The translations under genes were made by a program, and so were the position numbers. Source: an uncultured bacterium (GTDB lineage: Bacteria; Cyanobacteriota; Vampirovibrionia; Gastranaerophilales; Gastranaerophilaceae). Taken from it: a stretch of 64,000 bases of DNA. The notes beneath the pieces were generated by a model. The model was not told where the DNA came from. It searched no databases and worked only from the letters and a program-made list of their open reading frames with translations. This document shows, piece after piece, positions 34,542-41,880 of this stretch (position 1 is the stretch's first letter; every line of letters begins with the position of its first letter). The DNA is taken from the NCBI GenBank assembly GCA_902792085.1, contig CADAYE010000003.1, positions 1 to 64,000 on the forward strand, written 5' to 3'.

Positions 34542-34567
34542 ACAAAATTAATTATTAAAAGGTTAAT

Positions 34568-35137
34568 ATGAAACGGCTGCTCACGATAATTGCAATATTT
34601 ATGATGACACTTCCTGTGTTTGCAAAACCGGGAACTATTGTCACCTACACTATAGATCCTGAAAAAAATGCTTGGGAACATAACAATGTCGGAGTAAATT
34701 ATATGGAAGAAAAATGCTATTATGCCGCAATTCAGGAGTTTAAAATTGCAATAAGTTTAAACCCAAAAGCGCAATCGACAGCGATTTATATGAACAATTT
34801 GGGCAAAGCATATCTTACAATTGGTTACCCCGAACTTGCTTTGGGGTGTTTTGAAGATGCCCTGAAACAATACAGCCTTAATTTTGAATTTTATGATAAC
34901 CTTGCAAAATGCTACGGACAATTGGGACGGACAAGCGAACAACTTGCAAAATATAAAAGCCAAATTGACAAAAATCCTGTAGCAAGGGTAATGGTCGGGC
35001 TTTTGCAGGAACAAAGCGGAAACAAAAAACAAGCGATTACAACTCTTGACGATTTTGTAATGTCAGAACCGGATTTGATTATTACTCCTGCCGTCAAAAA
35101 ACACATTCAGGAATTGGTAAGCGAAATAAATAATTAG
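34568..35137 (+). CDS. Secreted small TPR protein
   Basis: This 189-residue protein has a signal peptide (MKRLLTIIAIFMMTLPVFA) and three or four TPR-like units (YYAAIQEFKIAISLNPKA, ELALGCFEDALKQYSLNFEF). AAAGG precedes the ATG. It is probably a periplasmic adaptor, in one operon with the preceding TPR, phosphoesterase and hydrolase genes. Confidence 0.8.
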   Translation: MKRLLTIIAIFMMTLPVFAKPGTIVTYTIDPEKNAWEHNNVGVNYMEEKCYYAAIQEFKIAISLNPKAQSTAIYMNNLGKAYLTIGYPELALGCFEDALKQYSLNFEFYDNLAKCYGQLGRTSEQLAKYKSQIDKNPVARVMVGLLQEQSGNKKQAITTLDDFVMSEPDLIITPAVKKHIQELVSEINN

Positions 35138-35805
35138 TATCTCAAAGATTTGGAAATCTTTGAGTGAATTGCATTTGCTTTGCTTAAATATTGGGTGAGT
35201 TTATCGTAATTTTGCCCTTTTTCACCGTAAGGAATATTCATATCCATTAGTTCATCAACGCTTTTGCTGATTTTAGATAACTGCTCTAATGAATCACTCA
35301 ATGTTACAACAGAGTTAACTTTTTTTGAAATTTTTGCAAGAATTTTTCTTGATACAAATGACTGAACTTTGTATATTACGGGCATTTTTTCTTTCAAAGT
35401 TTCATTCAGCATTTTTTCTTTATCTCCCAAAACACGACCACCGTAAGCGCGTTGTTTTTCAAGTGTTGATAATTCCTGCAAATATCTTTGGCGTTTTGCT
35501 TTTAGACCTAAGGCTTCGTTTTGGGTGCCGTAATTATCTGCGAGTTTGATTTTTTCGTCTAAATCTTTTATAGATTGTTCTTTTTCTTTTATTCTGTAAT
35601 CAATGCTCAATTCTTGTTCTTCGGTTTCATCAAATTTAGAGTTATTCAATATTGTTGAATCATATCCGTTTAATCTTTTTTGCGAATTTTGAGTGAACGA
35701 AACCTGATTAATATTTTTTGCATTGAACGGATTTACCGGGGAAAATCCGAACTCTCTGGTAAAAATATTGCTGTTAATACTGTTCTTTTGGGTATTGTTA
35801 TCCAT
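35134..35805 (-). CDS. Coiled-coil hypothetical protein with SFTQN leader
   Basis: This 223-residue protein starts at ATG 35805, which has TATAAT exactly 6 nt upstream and no ribosome-binding site. The first 40 residues are Asn/Ser/Phe-rich (NIFTREFGFSPVNPFN, then QVSFTQN with Phe37), another variant of the lineage's tagged leaders. Residues about 60-120 are a coiled coil (IKEKEQSIKDLDEKIKLA); the rest is helical. No enzymatic motif. It overlaps the upstream convergent gene by 4 bp. Confidence 0.65.
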   Translation of the reverse strand: MDNNTQKNSINSNIFTREFGFSPVNPFNAKNINQVSFTQNSQKRLNGYDSTILNNSKFDETEEQELSIDYRIKEKEQSIKDLDEKIKLADNYGTQNEALGLKAKRQRYLQELSTLEKQRAYGGRVLGDKEKMLNETLKEKMPVIYKVQSFVSRKILAKISKKVNSVVTLSDSLEQLSKISKSVDELMDMNIPYGEKGQNYDKLTQYLSKANAIHSKISKSLRY

Positions 35806-36090
35806 ACCTATATTATAAACCCTCAAAAAAAAATTTTTGCCCTTTAAAAGTAGTATATTTACACAATATGTGTTATCTGTAGTTTGTGTTCAGCAAAACT
35901 AACTGTTTTTTTGACAAAACTTGATGTAAAACCGATTGTAGACCTTAAATGTGACTTAGTGTCGCCTCACAATCCGCTTTTGGAGTTCGTTTTTCATTTT
36001 GCTTCAAGAAAATAAAAAATGAGCATTTAAAGAATATCTTAGCAATATATTCTGATAGTATTATTTATGAGAAATAAATAATACTATTAA
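35806..36090. other. Gene-free spacer with hairpins
   Basis: This AT-rich spacer holds dispersed hairpin copy B (36031-36053), an A/T-rich partner hairpin (about 35990-36020) and AGTATTATTTAT/ATAAATAATACT (36056-36085), which could terminate the minus-strand genes to its right. No gene is seen. Confidence 0.5.
36031..36053 (+). repeat. Dispersed hairpin repeat, copy B
   Basis: AGAATATCT, loop TAGCA, then ATATATTCT: one mismatch from the consensus arm of copies A (6085-6107) and C (40649-40671). Confidence 0.55.
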
Positions 36091-36384
36091 CTAAATCATA
36101 GTTCTGTTATACCCGTCTAAACCTTGCAGGAAGTTCATAATTTGTTTTTCTGTCTGCGGTGTTACGCTGTTTTTTGTGTTAATATCTGCTGCTTTTGGAG
36201 TTTGATGTCCGATATTATCAGTTTGAGTATCTTCAAAAGCGATACGATTATTTGCATACATATCCGCTTTGAGTGTCTGACCTCCGTCAACTCCGATATC
36301 ATATCCCGGTAAGTTGCCGTATAAAAGTTCTGCACTCTGTCCGATTTTTGCTCCTAATTGTATTCCGTTTATTGATTCTGCCAT
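36091..36384 (-). CDS. Small hypothetical protein, 97 residues
   Basis: CGGAG lies 8 nt before the ATG, supporting the start. The protein is soluble, Gly/Asn-rich (INGIQLGAKIGQSAELLYGN, then YDIGVDGGQ) with no recognised domain. It follows another small gene by 13 bp and the two are probably cotranscribed. Confidence 0.6.
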   Translation of the reverse strand: MAESINGIQLGAKIGQSAELLYGNLPGYDIGVDGGQTLKADMYANNRIAFEDTQTDNIGHQTPKAADINTKNSVTPQTEKQIMNFLQGLDGYNRTMI

Positions 36385-36397
36385 TTTTTACTCCGAA

Positions 36398-36727
36398 TTA
36401 GCCCATTGTGTAAAGTGAAAAACATCCGCCTGCGGGGTTACCGTCTGAATTATATGGTCGTAAGTTCCCGATGCTTGAATGCGGGTAATATGTTCGTCCT
36501 TTTACATTTATTGCGTTATTGGGGTTTGACATAATTTGAGCATAGCCCTCTGATACATTCATATCAAAACCGACTCCGCCAAATACGGCTTGATGTATAT
36601 TTTTCATTATTGCGCCAAATGTTGCCCCGACTATACCATGCTCAGGATTAAGATTAGTCTGAATATAGCCTCCGCCATCTGCTGCGCTTGTTCTGTTTAT
36701 CGCTTCAACTGCTTTGCTGTGAACCAT
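36398..36727 (-). CDS. Small hypothetical Gly/Asn-rich protein, 109 residues
   Basis: AAGGAT lies 8 nt before the ATG. Composition is rich in Gly, Asn and aromatic residues (ADGGGYIQTNLNPEHGIVG, NPAGGCFSLYTMG). There is no signal peptide. Function unknown; first gene of a two-gene unit. Confidence 0.6.
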   Translation of the reverse strand: MVHSKAVEAINRTSAADGGGYIQTNLNPEHGIVGATFGAIMKNIHQAVFGGVGFDMNVSEGYAQIMSNPNNAINVKGRTYYPHSSIGNLRPYNSDGNPAGGCFSLYTMG

Positions 36728-36827
36728 AATAAAAATCCTTATATGCTCTTCTCTTATATCTATAAAGTATATATTTTATAAATAATTGCCTTTTTTATTA
36801 AATACTTCTTAACATTTCGTTACACAT

Positions 36828-36975
36828 AAGAGTTTGTGAAAAACTTCGTTTTTCTACAAGCTCTTGGGAACGGTTTCGAAACAGGCTGTATGTTATTCCT
36901 CATACAACCTGTTTCTCACACACCGTCGGTCGGATATTGAAAAATCTCAAAAATTTGTCAATTTTTGGATTTTTT
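36828..36975 (+). ncRNA. Candidate structured small RNA upstream of minC
   Basis: Three successive hairpins: AAGAG...CTCTT enclosing GAAAAAC/GTTTTTC (36828-36865); GAAACAGG...CCTGTTTC with an outer ACGG/CCGT pair (36870-36926); and CAAAAATT-TGTC-AATTTTTG with flanking ATC/GAT (36940-36975) ending in a T-run like an intrinsic terminator. The region has no open frame. It could be a small RNA or a repeat relic. The rest of 36728-37068 shows nothing else. Confidence 0.35.
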
Positions 36976-37068
36976 AATATTCTTCATTACAAAACTATAA
37001 ATTTTCTTGAAGATTAATGTTTTTTAGGTTAGTTTTTTATTGTAACCGATTTGTTTAGAAAGGAAGAT

Positions 37069-37914
37069 ATGGAAACGGGGTATATTGATAACGGCTTTAT
37101 TGTGGATTTGACCCATGCCTTAAAAATTTCCGAAATTATTTATGAACTGTCAAGAACTCTTGATATGCCGGAAGCAAAAGAAAAGTATATATGTTTAAAA
37201 CTCGGAGCAATTGATTTAACTGCCGAAGAATTAACAAGCATAAAAACGCTTATAGAACTTATGGAATCTCAACTTGCTTGTATAAGTACGAGTTCTGCAA
37301 AAACACTTGAATCTGCAACGAGTATTGATATAAAAGTTTCAGAATTTACAAATGAAATAAGCGCTCCGTCTTTTAACAATAATAAAGAGGAATCCCCTCA
37401 AAAAGAAGTTGTAGAGGCTTTGGATAATATTTTTGGTGAAGAAAAGCAAAAAGACGCAAATGTAATTAGAGAAATTCGTCACGATGACGAGTTTGAAGAA
37501 CCTGAGCCAAACGAAGATGAAGAAGACCATATAAAAGAATTGAGAGCAGAACCTGAAAAACTGCCGACATTATACATTCGCAGAACAATTCGCTCAGGGC
37601 AGAGCATTTCTTCTGATGGTAATATTGTTATTATCGGAGACGTAAACCCGGGGGCTGAAATTATAGCTAAAGGAGATGTTACCGTTTGGGGAATTTTGGC
37701 AGGTATTGTACATGCCGGTTCTGAAGGCAACGGTTTTGCACGAATCAGGGCGCTAAAACTCAATCCTGTTCAAATCAGAATCGGAGATGTCTTTGCGCGC
37801 AGACCTGATACGGTTAATTTACCGTTTATACAAAAGACGAGTGAATATACGCCGGAAGAAGCATTCACTCACAAGGGAAGTATAATAATTAAAAAAATAC
37901 ATAATGAAAACTAA
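37069..37914 (+). CDS. minC: Septum site-determining protein MinC
   Basis: MinC blocks FtsZ assembly away from midcell, recruited by MinD. The 281-residue protein begins at ATG 37069 after AAAGGAAG. The N-terminal domain (about 1-90) is divergent. An acidic linker (EEPEPNEDEEDH near 150) leads to the right-handed beta-helix MinC_C: RSGQSISSDGNIVIIGDVNPG, AEIIAKGDVTVWGILAG, HAGSEGN and IRIGDVFARRP. First gene of minCDE. Confidence 0.93.
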   Translation: METGYIDNGFIVDLTHALKISEIIYELSRTLDMPEAKEKYICLKLGAIDLTAEELTSIKTLIELMESQLACISTSSAKTLESATSIDIKVSEFTNEISAPSFNNNKEESPQKEVVEALDNIFGEEKQKDANVIREIRHDDEFEEPEPNEDEEDHIKELRAEPEKLPTLYIRRTIRSGQSISSDGNIVIIGDVNPGAEIIAKGDVTVWGILAGIVHAGSEGNGFARIRALKLNPVQIRIGDVFARRPDTVNLPFIQKTSEYTPEEAFTHKGSIIIKKIHNEN

Positions 37915-37924
37915 GGAGATATAA

Positions 37925-38746
37925 ATGACCGGAAGAGTAATAGTAATAACCTCAGGTAAAGGGGGGGTCGGAAAGACTACTACTAATGCAAATATCGGCA
38001 CTGCTCTTGCAAGAGCCGGTAAAAAGGTTGTAATGGTAGATACCGATTTGGGTTTAAGAAATTTGGACCTTTTATTAGGATTGGAAAACAGAATTGTTTA
38101 TACAATTGTTGATGTTGTAGAAGAAAGATGCAAATTAAAACAGGCACTTGTTAAGGATAAGAAAAATCCTAACCTTTGCCTTTTAGCGGCAGCGCAGACA
38201 AGAGATAAATCTGCTGTAACGGAAGAACAGTTAAAAGATATTTGCGATCAGTTGAAAGAAAAGTTTGATTTTGTTCTTGTTGACTGTCCTGCAGGTATTG
38301 AACAGGGCTTTCAAAACGCAGTTGCAGGCGCCTCAGAAGCAATAGTTGTTACTACTCCTGAAATGTCTGCAGTTCGTGATGCCGACAGAATTATCGGACT
38401 TTTGGAAGCAAAGGAAGAAATTAAATCTTATAAACTTTTGATAAACCGTTACAGACCAAATATGGCTGCATCGAAAGATATGATGAGCAAAGATGATGTT
38501 GTTGAAATTCTTTCTGCCGAACTAATCGGAATTATCCCTGAAGACACGGGCATAATTACTTCCACAAATAAAGGTGAACCGATTGTAAATGATGACGATT
38601 CCCTTGCCGGCAGAGCATATCGTAATGTCGCACAAAGAATTATTGGTGAAGATGTCCCGATTATTGATTTTGAAGAGGAAGCAAAACTTTCTAACAAGAT
38701 TAAAAAGTTCTTCTCAAAATTCCTGAATAAAGGAAAGGAGAACTAA
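37925..38746 (+). CDS. minD: Septum site-determining ATPase MinD
   Basis: This 273-residue deviant Walker ATPase contains SGKGGVGKTT with signature Lys12 and Lys17, DTDLGLRNLDLLLGLENR, and FVLVDCPAGIEQGF. The C-terminus (NKIKKFFSKFLNKGKEN) is the amphipathic membrane-targeting helix. MinD binds membranes in the ATP state and recruits MinC; MinE stimulates hydrolysis. AAGGAG precedes the ATG. Confidence 0.97.
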   Translation: MTGRVIVITSGKGGVGKTTTNANIGTALARAGKKVVMVDTDLGLRNLDLLLGLENRIVYTIVDVVEERCKLKQALVKDKKNPNLCLLAAAQTRDKSAVTEEQLKDICDQLKEKFDFVLVDCPAGIEQGFQNAVAGASEAIVVTTPEMSAVRDADRIIGLLEAKEEIKSYKLLINRYRPNMAASKDMMSKDDVVEILSAELIGIIPEDTGIITSTNKGEPIVNDDDSLAGRAYRNVAQRIIGEDVPIIDFEEEAKLSNKIKKFFSKFLNKGKEN

Positions 38747-38747
38747 T

Positions 38748-39350
38748 ATGAGTGATAATATTTTTGCAGAAATTTATAACAGAATATTGAGTTTGTTCGG
38801 TCAAAATGTTAAAGACGAGTCAAAAAATACTGCAGTAAACAGATTAAGACTTGTTTTGATGCAGGACAGAACAAATTTAACACCTGAAATTATGAACAGA
38901 ATGAGAACCGAACTAATTGCAGTTCTTTCAAAATATGTTGAACTTGATAAAGAAGCGTTAGACTTAAATATCGGTCAAGAAGGCGAACAGATGGCATTAA
39001 TGCTTTCAATTCCGGTAATCAGAGCAAAAGACGAAGCAGAAATTGAACAGGCTCTAAAAGAGGAAGAAGAAGCCAAAAAAGCCGAAGCAGAAAAATCTGA
39101 AGAAGATGAAACAGATGTTGAAACTTCTGATGATGACAAAGAAGAAACACAGGAAGATAATTCAGAAGAAAATCAGGACTCTGAAACTTCCGAAGGTACA
39201 GAAAATGATGTAGAAACTTCTGATGCCAAGGAAAATGCAAATTCTGAAGAAGAACCAACATCAAAACCCGAAGAAGCGGAAATTGAATTCGAGAAAAAGC
39301 CTATTCCAAAAATTGAAAAGAATAAAAAAGAGGAAATTTCGGAAGAATAA
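38748..39350 (+). CDS. minE: Cell division topological factor MinE with a long acidic tail
   Basis: Residues 1-95 are a normal MinE: a membrane-binding N-terminus (IFAEIYNRILSLFG), the anti-MinCD helix RLRLVLMQDRTNLTPEIM and the dimer domain ending LMLSIPVIRA. Residues about 100-200 are an unusual Glu/Asp/Ser-rich tail with two ETSD blocks (DVETSDDD, DVETSDAK) and a final basic stretch. Typical MinE ends near residue 90. The tail is in frame with no interruption and is followed by a terminator. Confidence 0.93.
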   Translation: MSDNIFAEIYNRILSLFGQNVKDESKNTAVNRLRLVLMQDRTNLTPEIMNRMRTELIAVLSKYVELDKEALDLNIGQEGEQMALMLSIPVIRAKDEAEIEQALKEEEEAKKAEAEKSEEDETDVETSDDDKEETQEDNSEENQDSETSEGTENDVETSDAKENANSEEEPTSKPEEAEIEFEKKPIPKIEKNKKEEISEE

Positions 39351-39353
39351 ATT

Positions 39354-39386
39354 TAAAAAGGCGGTTTTAAAAACCGTCTTTTTTTT
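39354..39386 (+). terminator. Rho-independent terminator of minCDE
   Basis: AAAAAGGCGGTTTT pairs with AAAACCGTCTTTTT with one G-T pair, then a run of T residues. Confidence 0.85.
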
Positions 39387-39390
39387 ATGC

Positions 39391-39407
39391 GCAAAAAATA
39401 TTTTTAC
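39391..39407 (+). promoter_or_regulatory. 17-bp element shared with 29942-29958
   Basis: This is an exact match of GCAAAAAATATTTTTAC, again ending 16 nt before an ATG. Confidence 0.5.
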
Positions 39408-39423
39408 ATGTTTTTTATCAGGC

Positions 39424-40212
39424 ATGATTAGAACTATCGCAAGTACGGCAAGAATCCCTACAAAAATAATTAAAGATGGCTCTGTTGCAGGTCGTGACTG
39501 TTATTGCGAAAAATTAGAACAGAAATTTTATAATCGTATCGAAAAATATAAACATTCTCAATTTGATTACATAGGCAAAAATTTGCACTTAATTTTGCCA
39601 TATAAACTCATTCAGGTTGAAAAATTACCTCAAAGCGACAATATTTATAACGGCGCAGTTATGCTTGCTAATGAGGTTGAAAGAACTATTCCTGCATATA
39701 TTGTAGGTTATATTGTATCTTTAAAACCCGGAGCAAAGAAAAATCATTTTGGCGGTGTGAGTATGGAAGTTTTGATGCACGAAATTCGTCATTTGTTTCA
39801 TTATTTTACTAATCCAAAAATTCCCAACAGAATTTACAGGGTTTCAAAATTAAGAGAAGGTGAAAATAATTTTGAACAATTTTTTGTAAATAATTTTCAG
39901 TCTCCTGTGCGTCCGTCAATCAGCAAGACTGAAACTGAGAAATTACTAAAAGAAGTAAAAACGCATAATGTAGATATATTGCAGTATTTACGCTACAAAT
40001 TGATTGAAGAAATTGGCGCTTACAATTCAGGAGAAAAATTTTCAGCGCAGTATCGCTCCAAAAAATTTCATAAAACAGAATATGAATACCAACAAAGTCA
40101 GATACAGACATTATTTTTGAGAGAAAAACTTGCTATTGTTACCGATATGCTAAAAAATACGCTAAAAACCGAGCGTGAGAGTTTGAAAGCGCATTGTAAG
40201 GTGAACAATTAG
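39424..40212 (+). CDS. Putative zinc metallopeptidase-like protein (HEIRH)
   Basis: This protein has 262 residues from ATG 39424; the frame extends upstream into minE but has no site there. MEVLMHEIRHLFHYF gives HExxH (His119, Glu120, His123), and LIEEIGAYNSGE (about 200-211) could hold the third ligand. Beyond the zinc site I see no clear similarity to the HETEH protein at 29975, yet they share their upstream 17-bp element. Soluble, no signal peptide. Function unknown. Confidence 0.6.
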   Translation: MIRTIASTARIPTKIIKDGSVAGRDCYCEKLEQKFYNRIEKYKHSQFDYIGKNLHLILPYKLIQVEKLPQSDNIYNGAVMLANEVERTIPAYIVGYIVSLKPGAKKNHFGGVSMEVLMHEIRHLFHYFTNPKIPNRIYRVSKLREGENNFEQFFVNNFQSPVRPSISKTETEKLLKEVKTHNVDILQYLRYKLIEEIGAYNSGEKFSAQYRSKKFHKTEYEYQQSQIQTLFLREKLAIVTDMLKNTLKTERESLKAHCKVNN

Positions 40213-40280
40213 ACTAAAGACCTATATCCATCTGGACAAAGAGAGAGTATGATAGACTTAATCGGAGAGAGAGATTTATA

Positions 40281-40571
40281 ATGGTTAATTCAATTTATTG
40301 TTTGGATGAAGATAAACTCCTAACCGAAAGAGAATTAGAGGTACTTGTTTGTCTTTATAAAGGTTTAACAAACCCCGAAATAGCGGATAAATTATGTATT
40401 ACGGTATCGACCGTAAAAGCGCACATGTCAAAAATTTTGCATAAGACAGGGGCAAAAAGCAGGGTTGATGTTCTGTTAATGCTGACCGGATTATTGAATA
40501 TTCCCAAAGTAGATGTAAAAAATCAGATAAAGTATTTCAATAACAGTAAAACTTTTCCTATGGTAAAGTGA
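40281..40571 (+). CDS. LuxR/GerE-type DNA-binding protein
   Basis: This 96-residue protein is nearly all a LuxR_C helix-turn-helix: LTERELEVLVCLYKGLTNPE, IADKLCITVSTVKAHMSKIL, GAKSRVDVLLML. There is no receiver or sensor domain, so it is a stand-alone effector or the output half of a split regulator. GGAGAG lies about 10 nt upstream. Confidence 0.85.
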   Translation: MVNSIYCLDEDKLLTERELEVLVCLYKGLTNPEIADKLCITVSTVKAHMSKILHKTGAKSRVDVLLMLTGLLNIPKVDVKNQIKYFNNSKTFPMVK

Positions 40572-40648
40572 TAAGTGATATGGCAGAATATGACAATTTG
40601 TAATAATATTTCTTTCAAAGAGAAAAATATTTGTGAGTGAACAATATT

Positions 40649-40671
40649 AGAATATCTTAGTGAGATATTCT
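40649..40671 (+). repeat. Dispersed hairpin repeat, copy C
   Basis: AGAATATCT, loop TAGTG, then AGATATTCT; the perfect stem extends to 13 bp (40645-40675). GTGAACA precedes it, as in copy A. Confidence 0.65.
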
Positions 40672-40719
40672 AATACTATTTTTATTAAACATTTATTCTT
40701 ATTAATATGATGAATATCC

Positions 40720-41769
40720 TTAAAATGTCACATCATAAGTTCTGCCATCTGCAAATTTGAAATTGAAAGTGATTGGTTTCGGATTTTCTTTATACTTCAA
40801 AACCAAAACTCTCATTTGTCCCTGCGGTTTGAGTTCATAATTTTCAGGCAAAGCGTTAGTATATCTTTTTGATTCTTTTGTAATTTTTGCCAATCTTATC
40901 CAGTTTGGAACACTACATAATGCTGAAGTTCCTGCCGTCAGAACAAGTACAGGAGGGAATGTTGCAACTGTATCAAGCAAATCAAGTCTGTCCAAATCAA
41001 CAAATGATTCGGTTGTAACATCTTTCAATCCTGCAAGTCTTTCGCTTGTTGCTGTAACTTTTGCAGTTGAATTGTTTTTATTGGTTACAAGATACTCATG
41101 AGCATGAACATATTTGTTTTCTTTTTCTTTTAAACGGTATTCATTTTGCACCATTGAAACTCTTGCATTATCATCATAATAATTTGTTGAATCAACAAGA
41201 GTCAAATTAATCGGCTCGGTATCCGGAGTATATGGAAATACTGACGTTTTTTTGTTATCTTTTGCCATATGGTTATTTAATTTTGCCATACCTGTTTTTA
41301 AAGGCTTAACCAAATCCGGTGAAATATAAAAGTTGCCTAATTCCTGTTTTCTTGCCAATGTAAAGAAATCAAATTTATATTCTTTCATTGCTGCTTTGTC
41401 TTCTACTTTGTCATATTTATAACCGTAATAAGTTAAAAGTTCAGTCATTTCATTATTTTCAACATTATATTTTTCATTTGACACAACAAAGATATTTGTG
41501 TCTTTATTCGCCGGATATAGTCTGACAAAATATGTGCAGTTTTCATTAGAATAAATATAAGCATTGTTTACATTTTCTAACGGTAAAAATTTGTCGCTGC
41601 CTTTGTATGAATCTATAGTATTTTTAATTTCTGCAGAAAGTTGTCTGATATTGACATCTTTAACCTGATAAGCATAGAAATTCTTAGTCAATTCAGCTGA
41701 TGCAATGCCCGCATTAACTAATATAATAAGTAATGCTAAAAACAATAAATTAAAAATCTTTTTCATCAT
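40720..41769 (-). CDS. Secreted hypothetical protein, about 349 residues
   Basis: GGAGG precedes the tandem ATGATG; either may start. A signal peptide (MKKIFNLLFLALLIILVNAG, then IASA) is followed by an exported domain rich in Asn/Tyr/Lys. A hydrophobic stretch VATFPPVLVLTAGTSAL near 275 may be buried or membrane-bound. I recognise no family. It is probably periplasmic or outer-membrane associated. Confidence 0.7.
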   Translation of the reverse strand: MMKKIFNLLFLALLIILVNAGIASAELTKNFYAYQVKDVNIRQLSAEIKNTIDSYKGSDKFLPLENVNNAYIYSNENCTYFVRLYPANKDTNIFVVSNEKYNVENNEMTELLTYYGYKYDKVEDKAAMKEYKFDFFTLARKQELGNFYISPDLVKPLKTGMAKLNNHMAKDNKKTSVFPYTPDTEPINLTLVDSTNYYDDNARVSMVQNEYRLKEKENKYVHAHEYLVTNKNNSTAKVTATSERLAGLKDVTTESFVDLDRLDLLDTVATFPPVLVLTAGTSALCSVPNWIRLAKITKESKRYTNALPENYELKPQGQMRVLVLKYKENPKPITFNFKFADGRTYDVTF

Positions 41770-41839
41770 TAACCTCCATCTCTCCTTGTTGTTTCCACTC
41801 AATAACAAATGTATATAATTATCATAATTTTTTGCGTAT

Positions 41840-41866
41840 AAAAGCGACCGATAATCGGTCGCTTTT
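41840..41866. terminator. Rho-independent terminator between aspS and the secreted-protein gene
   Basis: The stem AAAAGCGACCGAT/ATCGGTCGCTTTT has a 1-nt loop; the T-run is longer on the plus strand but TTTT is present on the minus strand, where aspS ends. Confidence 0.75.
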
Positions 41867-41880
41867 TTTGTGATATTAAA

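Noticed and set aside
39223-39423. Upstream extension of the HEIRH protein into minE
   Set aside because: The extension is a frame-shifted reading of the low-complexity minE tail and crosses the minE terminator; ATG 39424 fits better.
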